Origin: Niastella vici
GTDB lineage: Bacteria; Bacteroidota; Bacteroidia; Chitinophagales; Chitinophagaceae
Reading direction: 5' to 3'
Assembly (NCBI RefSeq): GCF_002077945.1
Contig: NZ_LVYD01000044.1
Location: forward strand, 248,001 to 312,000
DNA length: 64,000 nt
Shown: one piece after another, positions 55,347 through 62,743 of the stretch
How positions within the stretch are numbered: the stretch's first letter is position 1
Layout of the letters: every line of letters starts with the position of its first letter
Made by a program: the position numbers and the translations under genes
The notes under the pieces: model-generated
Databases searched by the model: none
The model's input: only the letters and a program-made list of their open reading frames with translations
What the model was told of the DNA's origin: nothing

Positions 55347-58300
55347 ATGAAAAAGGGAATATTTTTCGTAGCTATTGTTTTCATTTGTAATGTGGTTATA
55401 GCCCAGCTGCAGGCCCCATACCTCGGTACTGTTCAATGGGTGAACGGCTATGCAAAAGATGTGCAGGGTGAAACCATCAGCTATTTTTCGGCTTACCCCG
55501 ATTATGCCAACATCGCTTTATTAACACGCTGCACCGATGGCGCCAAAGTAATTGAATGGGAAACCGCCCCGGTGCCCAAAAAGACCAGCGGCAATTATAT
55601 TTACTTCAGCTGGGTGGCAGCCCATTCTTCCGGAACCAGTAGCGGCAACCGTAATTTTGATCTGTATGTGAATGATCAAAAGGTGCTCACGTTTACTACC
55701 ATGCCTGGTAACCAATTGCCCACCTGGACGTATGCTGCACCCGACAGTTCCCGGCTTGTTTTTCAACAAACGAAAAGAGATGGCGCCAATGATGCGCATG
55801 GCCTTATTTTTCTGCGATTGCCTGTAGCCCGGGTTAAACGGGGGCAATTTGCAAAGATCAAAATTGTTGGCGCGGCCCAGCAAAGCAATGACTGGTTCAT
55901 GACCTTCAAATTTTCCTTTGAAGAAAAAGCAGATGTTGAGCCAATGCCTTTCAGGCTCAAAGACGGAAAACAACCTGTGGCTTTAACTGTGCTGCATTTT
56001 GGAAAAGAGGCGTTGGCGCATGTTGCTATAAACCAGAAAGAGGCATATTCATTTTTATGTAAGAATGGTGTAAACCATTTTGAGATACCTGTAAATGCCG
56101 TACAGCAGGAAGATAGCCTGCAGGTGCGGGTTTCAATAGGACAAAAAATACTGGCGAACCGGTATATAAAATTACAACCGGTTATTTACCGGGAACTTCA
56201 CCTTATTCATCATTCGCACACCGATATCGGTTATTCGCATTTGCAACCGGAAGTGCTGCGGATACAAATGAAGAACATTGACGATGCACTGCATATGATC
56301 GATAAAACCAACACTTTGCCGGATGCGGCCAGGTTCAAATGGAATATTGAGTCGTTATGGGTGGTAGAAAATTACCTGAAACAGGCATCGGCCAGTCAAA
56401 AGGAAAAGTTTATCAGGGCCGTTAAAGAAGGCAACATCTGTTTGTCGGGCCTGTATGCCAATATTCTTACCGGTTTAAGTGAGCCGGAAGAAGTATTTCA
56501 TTATACTGATTATGCAGCGCAATTGCGGGAGCAATTTGGATTGCGCATCAATAGTGCCATGATAAGTGACATTCCGGGTTATGCCTGGACAACCGTAACA
56601 GGACTTGCCAAAGGAGGCATCAGGTATTTTTCAAGTGGCCCAAACTTCATGGGCGAAACACATCCATATCTTGGCGACAGAGCAGGGCATTTTGTAAAAG
56701 CCTGGGGCGATAAACCTGTTTGGTGGACGTCCCCGTCGGGTGAAGAAAAGATCTTATTCTGGACAGCTGGTAAAGGCTATTCTTCCTGGCATGGTACGGC
56801 CATAGGTGGCGTGTTTGAGCGCGGCCCCAAAAAAATTGCCGCTTATCTGAACGAACTGAGGCTGCATAATTATCCGTATGATCTGGTGCAATGGCGGTAC
56901 AATGTAGTATCGGATAACGGGCCCATTGATTCCACCATTTCTGAGTTTGTTGAACAATGGAATAATAAATATGCATCGCCGAAGATCGTTTTAAACACCA
57001 CGGAGAAAGTCTTTGAGCAGTTCGAACAAAAGTATGGGGCCAGCATTCCTGTAGTAAAAGGCGATATAACACCCTATTGGGAAGACGGCGCCTTGTCAAC
57101 CGCCGCCGAAGAAGGAATGAACAGGCGGAACAGCCTCAGGCTGCAACAATTAACAAACCTGTATGCGATGCTTGCCCCTGAAAAGTACAACCCCGCACAT
57201 TTTTATGAAGCATGGAAGAACATCCTGTTATTTCATGAACATACCTGGGGCGCCTATAACAGTGTCAGCGAGCCCGACAAGCCTTTTGTAACGGAACAAT
57301 GGCGAATAAAAAAGCAATTCCTGCTCGATGCCGGTGAGCAGATCGATCAGTTGGAAACCGGTCTTTTGAATGATTTTGTTCAACCCGGCTCAAAGAAAAT
57401 AGCAGTTATAAATACATCGTCTTTTGTTCGCGACGGTTTGGTGGTATTACCAGTGGGGGTTACAGGAAATTCAGTGAAAGATCTTTCCGGCAAAATATTC
57501 CCCTTGCAAAAACTGAGTAATGGCAGCAGTATTTTTTGGGCCGGTCAGGTGCCACCCCTGGGAACAACCATCTATACGATCACAGATAATAAAGCAGTGC
57601 CCGGGTATAACGGTTTCCATTACACCGACAGCTCGGTATCGAATGGGAAGATCACTTTGCGCTGGGATAAAAAAGGAAGTATAATACAGTTGTCTGACAG
57701 TACGGGCTTTAACTATGCGGAAACGTTTAATGGGCAGGGGTTGAACAGTTTTTGGTATGTGCCTGGTTTGGATCCCGCAAAAGCGTTGACCAATGATGCC
57801 GTGCAGGTAAAAATAGTAGAAAATGGTGCGGTAGCCATTACCATCGCGTTTGTATGTAACGCCCCGGGTGTTAACCGTTTTGAACGACAGATCACTTTAT
57901 ATGCAGAAAGTAACGAAGTAGTAATAGAGAATACAATAGACAAGAAGGCAATCCGGGAAAAGGAAAGTCTTCATTTCGGTTTTCCGTTCCGGTCATCTTT
58001 GAACCAGGTAACCCTTGATGCCGGGTATGGTACCATAAAGTATTTGGCCGATCAGTTGCCGGGGTCAAACAAAGACTATTTATATACGCGGAACTGGCTC
58101 GATCTGTCTCAGTCTGATAAAGGAATACAGTGGATGGTGCAGGAAGCGCCGCTGCTTGAACCGGGTAGTATGATCGATGAACGCCGTACTATCTATGGTG
58201 CGCATAAAGAATGGAAAAGCGAGGGAAATATAACCTCAACCTGGTTTAGTTATATTATGAACAATTACTGGCATACCAATTATAAGGCCGACCAGGATGG

Positions 58301-58667
58301 AGTAAGTAGTTACCGGTATTGTTTGAAACCGCATGGTATGTTCAGCAATAGCGAAACAGAAAAAGCAGCCATTGTGTTCAGTGCGCCATTACAGGGCTGG
58401 CTTGTTAAAGAAGAGGCTGCCTTACCCGGCTCTTTGTTTGAACTATCGAATGCGCGCATAGTGGTTACCAGTGTAACGCCGTTGAAAGAAGGCGGGTATA
58501 CAATTAGACTGTTTAACCCCGAACCGGCTGCAGAGCAAACGAACTTCCGTTGGGGTAAGCTCAGGCCTTCGCAATTGATAAATAGTCAAAACGGAAAAAT
58601 AATGGCCGCCGGCGATAGCATTATGTTACCGGGCCAGGGTGTGATCGACATGAAATTAGTTCCCTGA
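55347..58667 (+). CDS. GH38-like glycosidase with N-terminal beta-sandwich, copy B
   Basis: A 1106-residue exported protein (signal peptide ending VIAQ at about 20). Residues 20-200 form a beta-sandwich of galactose-binding look (GTVQWVNGYAKDVQGETISY, NFDLYVNDQKVLTF). The GH38-type catalytic domain starts near 285: HHSHTDIGYSH provides the H-x-D metal motif near 291-293, Asp in ISDIPGYAWT near 407 fits the nucleophile, and FHEHTWGAYNS gives a late His. Beta-rich C-terminal domains end with GQGVIDMKLVP. The motifs resemble the GH38-like protein at 10532 more than textbook mannosidases. Alpha-mannosidase activity is likely but not proven. The ATG at 55347 is preferred over TTG at 55341. Confidence 0.75.
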   Translation: MKKGIFFVAIVFICNVVIAQLQAPYLGTVQWVNGYAKDVQGETISYFSAYPDYANIALLTRCTDGAKVIEWETAPVPKKTSGNYIYFSWVAAHSSGTSSGNRNFDLYVNDQKVLTFTTMPGNQLPTWTYAAPDSSRLVFQQTKRDGANDAHGLIFLRLPVARVKRGQFAKIKIVGAAQQSNDWFMTFKFSFEEKADVEPMPFRLKDGKQPVALTVLHFGKEALAHVAINQKEAYSFLCKNGVNHFEIPVNAVQQEDSLQVRVSIGQKILANRYIKLQPVIYRELHLIHHSHTDIGYSHLQPEVLRIQMKNIDDALHMIDKTNTLPDAARFKWNIESLWVVENYLKQASASQKEKFIRAVKEGNICLSGLYANILTGLSEPEEVFHYTDYAAQLREQFGLRINSAMISDIPGYAWTTVTGLAKGGIRYFSSGPNFMGETHPYLGDRAGHFVKAWGDKPVWWTSPSGEEKILFWTAGKGYSSWHGTAIGGVFERGPKKIAAYLNELRLHNYPYDLVQWRYNVVSDNGPIDSTISEFVEQWNNKYASPKIVLNTTEKVFEQFEQKYGASIPVVKGDITPYWEDGALSTAAEEGMNRRNSLRLQQLTNLYAMLAPEKYNPAHFYEAWKNILLFHEHTWGAYNSVSEPDKPFVTEQWRIKKQFLLDAGEQIDQLETGLLNDFVQPGSKKIAVINTSSFVRDGLVVLPVGVTGNSVKDLSGKIFPLQKLSNGSSIFWAGQVPPLGTTIYTITDNKAVPGYNGFHYTDSSVSNGKITLRWDKKGSIIQLSDSTGFNYAETFNGQGLNSFWYVPGLDPAKALTNDAVQVKIVENGAVAITIAFVCNAPGVNRFERQITLYAESNEVVIENTIDKKAIREKESLHFGFPFRSSLNQVTLDAGYGTIKYLADQLPGSNKDYLYTRNWLDLSQSDKGIQWMVQEAPLLEPGSMIDERRTIYGAHKEWKSEGNITSTWFSYIMNNYWHTNYKADQDGVSSYRYCLKPHGMFSNSETEKAAIVFSAPLQGWLVKEEAALPGSLFELSNARIVVTSVTPLKEGGYTIRLFNPEPAAEQTNFRWGKLRPSQLINSQNGKIMAAGDSIMLPGQGVIDMKLVP

Positions 58668-58723
58668 TCATACGCTGCTTCATTTTCCCGTCACCTTTCT
58701 ATTGGTCAAATTAATTGGGGCGG

Positions 58724-58788
58724 GTAAAATAGCATCGGTTATTATCAAAATAGGTTAGGGTTTAAAGCAGACAATGCAGTTAATTTCG
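58724..58788 (+). promoter_or_regulatory. Copy D of the six-copy direct-repeat promoter element
   Basis: Half-site 1 AAAATAGCATCGGTT is at 58726-58740 and half-site 2 AAAATAGGTTAGG at 58747-58759, starting 21 bp apart. The -7 box TAATTTCG (58781-58788) is 34 bp after half-site 2. The GH29 ATG is 16 bp downstream, the same as for copy C. Confidence 0.85.
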
Positions 58789-58804
58789 CCATTATTACTT
58801 ATAG

Positions 58805-60397
58805 ATGAAAGCCGGAAAATTCTTTGTTGTATTGCTAAGTTCAATACTGCCTGTTGCCACATTTTCACAACAAAAAGAGCTGTCCTGGGAAGAGTTGCGT
58901 AATCAATACCAGTTTCCCAAATGGTATACAGAAGCCCGTTTCGGCATTTGGGTGCACTGGGGCGCACAAACCCAACCCGATAGTGGGGGAGGCTGGTATG
59001 CCCGTCACATGTATATGCAGGATGTAGGCAGCCAGGCCTGGGGAAAAAATGCATATCCTTATCACCTTCGCCACTACGGTCATCCGTCAGAGATAGGGTA
59101 TAAGGATGTGATCCACGCCTGGAAGGCCGAAAAGCTGGATACGGATTCGTTGCTGCGCTATTTCAAAAGCATCGGCGCTAAGTATTTTATGGCCCTGGCC
59201 AACCACCACGATCATTTCGATAATTTCAATTCTACCTACCATGCCTGGAACTCGGTAAATGTGGGCCCTAAAAAAGACATTATCGGGTTGTTCAAACAAT
59301 CGGCGGTTAAATATGGGATGCCGTTTGGCGTAAGCTCACATGATGATCGTTTCCTCGGTTGGTGGCTGTCTGCATTTGGAGCGGATAGCTCTGGCCCCAA
59401 AAAAGGTATTCCCTATGATGGCAACATGACCAAAGAAGATGGCAAGGGTAAATGGTGGGAGGGGTTAGACCCCGCCGATCTGTATGGCCTTCCGCCGGCC
59501 AAAAGAACACCTGAATGGATAGCCGGCGTGAAGAAAAATTATGTACAGCGGCAAATTGAACTGGTTACCAAATATGATGTGGATATGCTTTGGTTCGACG
59601 GATATGGATTTCCGTATGGCGATTATGGTAAACAGGTTTGCACGGCTTACTTCAATGATAACCTGCGCAAGCATGGAAAAATAACCGCGATCATTGCCGG
59701 TAAGTTTGACAAAGAACCATCGATAGCAAAAGATATTGAGCGTGGCAGCGCTACGGAAATATTGCCTTATCCCTGGCAGGGTATAATCACTTTCACCGAC
59801 TGGTTTCTTAAATATGATAATCCGCCCATACATAATGCGCGTACCATTATTGAAGCGCTGGCCGATATGAACAGTAAGAATGGCAATCTGGTTTTAAATG
59901 TAGAGCTGCAACCTGATGGACGTATTCCCGGCTGGCAGAAAATGATCCTGGATACCATTGGCCGGTGGATTAACCGGAACGCCGCAGCCATTTATGCCAG
60001 CAAACCCTGGAAAACGTTTGGCGATAATATCGGCGGCAGGCAACAGGAGAAAATTATCAGCAACGCCGATCTCGCAGCAGTGAAAAAACAAAAAAGCAAT
60101 GACTTTAATGAACGTACTGTTGCAAGCAAGCCATATCCACAGGATGAAGTGCGGTTTACTACTGACAAGGGCAACCTGTACATCTTTGTGATGAACCCCG
60201 GCAAAGGTGGTGCTGTTACCATTCCCAGCCTGGGCTATCAATCGCCCTATAATTCAAAAAAAATAAGTTCGGTCCGTTTGTTGGGTTCCCGGCAAAAGAT
60301 CTCCTTTAAACAATCAGCGCAGGAATTGCGTTTGAACATCCCTGAAACACCTGGTGATACTTATACAAAAGTATTTGAAGTAAAAGGTGTGCTGTAA
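58805..60397 (+). CDS. GH29 family alpha-L-fucosidase
   Basis: A 530-residue exported enzyme (signal peptide ending TFSQQ at about 20). The GH29 TIM barrel shows PKWYTEARFGIWVHWGAQT near the start, then YFMALANHHDHFDNFNSTYHAWNSVN, and the nucleophile Asp265 in DMLWFDGYGFPYGDYG. ILPYPWQGIITF and NGNLVLNVELQPDGRIPGWQ complete the core, followed by a C-terminal beta domain. GH29 enzymes are retaining alpha-L-fucosidases for alpha-1,2/1,3/1,4/1,6 fucose; the subfamily cannot be told here. It is a single-gene unit between promoter copy D and a strong terminator. Confidence 0.94.
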   Translation: MKAGKFFVVLLSSILPVATFSQQKELSWEELRNQYQFPKWYTEARFGIWVHWGAQTQPDSGGGWYARHMYMQDVGSQAWGKNAYPYHLRHYGHPSEIGYKDVIHAWKAEKLDTDSLLRYFKSIGAKYFMALANHHDHFDNFNSTYHAWNSVNVGPKKDIIGLFKQSAVKYGMPFGVSSHDDRFLGWWLSAFGADSSGPKKGIPYDGNMTKEDGKGKWWEGLDPADLYGLPPAKRTPEWIAGVKKNYVQRQIELVTKYDVDMLWFDGYGFPYGDYGKQVCTAYFNDNLRKHGKITAIIAGKFDKEPSIAKDIERGSATEILPYPWQGIITFTDWFLKYDNPPIHNARTIIEALADMNSKNGNLVLNVELQPDGRIPGWQKMILDTIGRWINRNAAAIYASKPWKTFGDNIGGRQQEKIISNADLAAVKKQKSNDFNERTVASKPYPQDEVRFTTDKGNLYIFVMNPGKGGAVTIPSLGYQSPYNSKKISSVRLLGSRQKISFKQSAQELRLNIPETPGDTYTKVFEVKGVL

Positions 60398-60464
60398 GTT
60401 AAAGGACCGCCATAAATGATCTGGTGAGATGGCAAGCAGTCTCACAGTATAGACAAGCAATCTC

Positions 60465-60495
60465 CCGGGCCCGTTTCTACGGGCCTGGTTTTTTT
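60465..60495 (+). terminator. Rho-independent terminator after GH29
   Basis: The stem GGCCCGT/ACGGGCC (60468-60474 and 60479-60485, loop TTCT) is extended by CC/GG pairs with a G-T pair and followed by seven T (60489-60495). It isolates the GH29 unit from the GH20 promoter that begins 13 bp later. Confidence 0.88.
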
Positions 60496-60507
60496 AGCGC
60501 AGGAAGG

Positions 60508-60572
60508 CAAAAATACCATTGGTTAAAGTCAATATCGTTGCAATTTATCAGGGGCATCTACACCTAACTTTA
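60508..60572 (+). promoter_or_regulatory. Copy F (degenerate) of the six-copy direct-repeat promoter element
   Basis: Half-site 1 AAAATAC is at 60510-60516, with GGTT at the usual place. Half-site 2, AATATCG at 60531-60537, is weaker but exactly 21 bp away. The -7 box TAACTTTA (60565-60572) is exactly 34 bp after half-site 2. The GH20 ATG is 22 bp downstream. Confidence 0.6.
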
Positions 60573-60594
60573 ACCGCTTAACATATTGAAATTG

Positions 60595-62700
60595 ATGTGT
60601 AAAAGACCCCTTTCTTTTTGGATGGGCCCCGTGGCGGCCTGTATGGGCTCTCTATTATTAACATGCCTGGGATTTCCAGGAAATTGTCAGCAGGTGAATC
60701 CGCAACCGTTTGTGATCCCGGCACTACGCGAATGGACAGGTGCGCAGGGAACGTTTATGCTGAAAAACAATGCCGCGATCGTAGTTGATCCGGCTTACAG
60801 CGAACAACTGATGACTGCGGCCATTACCTTCCGCGATGATCTGCAAGCAGTAAAAGGTACAGCTCATTGTAAAGTAAGGATAGGAAAACCGGCAAAAGGG
60901 GATCTCTACCTGACCCTTGACCCCGCCGACACTTCATTGGGAAAAGAAGGCTACCTGTTTTCAGTAAAAGATATTATCGACATCAAAGCCAATACGCCCA
61001 CCGGTGTTTTTTGGGCCACCCGCAGCCTGTTGCAGATCCTGGAACAGGACCCCTTGCACCAACGCATTCCCGCCGGCATGGCCAGGGACCTTCCCCGTTT
61101 TGCAGTAAGAGGGTTTGTGCTCGACTGTGGCCGTAAATTCTTTACCATGGATTTTCTGCGCAATTATGTAAAGCTGATGTCTTATTACAAGATGAACGAT
61201 TTTCATGTGCATTTGAATGATAATGGATTTAAAGGTTTTTACAATAATAACTGGGATAGTACGTATTCAGCTTTTCGTTTAGAGAATGCTACTTATCCTT
61301 CACTCACCGCCAAAGACGGCCATTACACCAAAAAGGAATTTATTGACCTGCAAAAGCTGGCCCAACAATATGGGGTGAACATTGTACCCGAGATCGATGC
61401 TCCGGCGCACGCCTTACCTTTTACCAAAGCAGTGCCGCAAATAGGCAGTGATAAATACGGGAAAGATCACCTCGACCTCGATAATGCGCTTACCTATGAG
61501 GTAATGGATAATATCTTTAAAGAATACCTGCAGGGCCCAAACCCTGTTTTCATTGGGAAAGAGGTGCATATTGGCACCGATGAATATGCAAAACAGGAAG
61601 CGGAAAAGTTCAGGGCATTTACCGATCATTATATCAGGCTGGTTGAAAGCTATGGCTACAAAGCCCGGTTATGGGGCGCGTTGACACACGCTCCGGGTAC
61701 AACGCCGGTTAAATCGGCCAACGTTACCATGAATTTGTGGTATAACGGGTATGCCGATCCTAAAGAAATGATCAGGCAGGGGTATGATGTTATCAGTACG
61801 CCCGACGGCTGGTTATATATTGTACCTGCCGCCGGCTATTATTATGACTATCTGTATTTAGACAAACTGTATCACAAATGGACCCCGAATGTTATCGGTG
61901 ACCAGGTATTCCCTATAGACCATCCGCAGATCAAAGGTGGCTCATTTGCCGTTTGGAACGATCACGTTGGTAACGGCATTACAGAAAAAGATGTGCATCA
62001 CCGGGTGTTTCCAGCCATGCAGGTACTGGCGCAAAAAATGTGGGATGGTACCGATACGGCCGTGAGTTATGAAGTGTTTGCTGAAAAAAGCAAGAACATT
62101 GGCGAAGGCCCGGGTTTGAACATGATGGGAAAGCTGAAAGGGGATGGGGCCGACTCCCTGGTACTGCATTATAATTTTAATCAGAAAGAATTTCCGCAGG
62201 GCGTACTTAGCCTGAAAGGGAATAACAGCTATCTCAGGACGCCGGTAAAAGGAATAGGATATGGATACACGGTTTCCTTCTTTATAAAGCCCGATGAAAA
62301 TAATAAAGATAATGCGGTGCTTTTTTCATCGCCCGATGCTGTGGTGAAACTGAAACAGGGAACTACCGGTAAACTGGGCTTCTCACGCGAAGGGTACGAT
62401 TATACATTTAATTATTCGGCGCCGGCCGGCAAATGGACGCATATTGCAATTACCGGCGATAACAAAACCACCAGCCTGTATGTGAACGGGGTTTTATGCG
62501 ACAGGCTTGAACAGGGCAAACGCCTTTTCCCCAATAACTATAAGATGGCAGTGGTGCAAACACTGTTCTTCCCATTACAATATATCGGCGATCAGCACAA
62601 CGCAGTCAAAGGTTCGTTTGATGATATTAAAGTATATAACCATGTCTTGCAACCTGAGTCTATTTTGAAACTTTCTGTACGGAATATGGGTCATTTTTAG
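60595..62700 (+). CDS. GH20 family beta-N-acetylhexosaminidase with C-terminal LamG-like domain
   Basis: A 701-residue exported enzyme. The N-terminal GH20b-type domain leads to the TIM barrel (RFAVRGFVLDCGRKFFTMDFL, NDFHVHLNDNGFKGFY, GVNIVPEIDAPAHALPF). The catalytic pair Asp329-Glu330 sits in HIGTDEYAKQ; the Asp positions the substrate acetamido group and the Glu is the acid/base (family knowledge). Residues about 520-700 form a concanavalin/LamG-like module (DSLVLHYNFNQKEF, GKWTHIAITGDNKTTSLYVNG), likely for binding. It removes terminal GlcNAc or GalNAc. The ATG at 60595 is chosen over TTG at 60586. Its own promoter (copy F) and terminator bracket it. Confidence 0.94.
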   Translation: MCKRPLSFWMGPVAACMGSLLLTCLGFPGNCQQVNPQPFVIPALREWTGAQGTFMLKNNAAIVVDPAYSEQLMTAAITFRDDLQAVKGTAHCKVRIGKPAKGDLYLTLDPADTSLGKEGYLFSVKDIIDIKANTPTGVFWATRSLLQILEQDPLHQRIPAGMARDLPRFAVRGFVLDCGRKFFTMDFLRNYVKLMSYYKMNDFHVHLNDNGFKGFYNNNWDSTYSAFRLENATYPSLTAKDGHYTKKEFIDLQKLAQQYGVNIVPEIDAPAHALPFTKAVPQIGSDKYGKDHLDLDNALTYEVMDNIFKEYLQGPNPVFIGKEVHIGTDEYAKQEAEKFRAFTDHYIRLVESYGYKARLWGALTHAPGTTPVKSANVTMNLWYNGYADPKEMIRQGYDVISTPDGWLYIVPAAGYYYDYLYLDKLYHKWTPNVIGDQVFPIDHPQIKGGSFAVWNDHVGNGITEKDVHHRVFPAMQVLAQKMWDGTDTAVSYEVFAEKSKNIGEGPGLNMMGKLKGDGADSLVLHYNFNQKEFPQGVLSLKGNNSYLRTPVKGIGYGYTVSFFIKPDENNKDNAVLFSSPDAVVKLKQGTTGKLGFSREGYDYTFNYSAPAGKWTHIAITGDNKTTSLYVNGVLCDRLEQGKRLFPNNYKMAVVQTLFFPLQYIGDQHNAVKGSFDDIKVYNHVLQPESILKLSVRNMGHF

Positions 62701-62703
62701 GGT

Positions 62704-62731
62704 AAACCAGGCTTTTCCAGGCCTGGTTTTT
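62704..62731 (+). terminator. Rho-independent terminator after GH20
   Basis: A 9-bp perfect stem AAACCAGGC/GCCTGGTTT (62704-62712, 62721-62729) with an eight-base loop continues the T run to 62731. It starts 3 bp after the GH20 stop and leaves 12 bp before the GH2 ATG, so GH2 would need read-through or a buried promoter. Confidence 0.8.
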
Positions 62732-62743
62732 AAAATTTATTGT

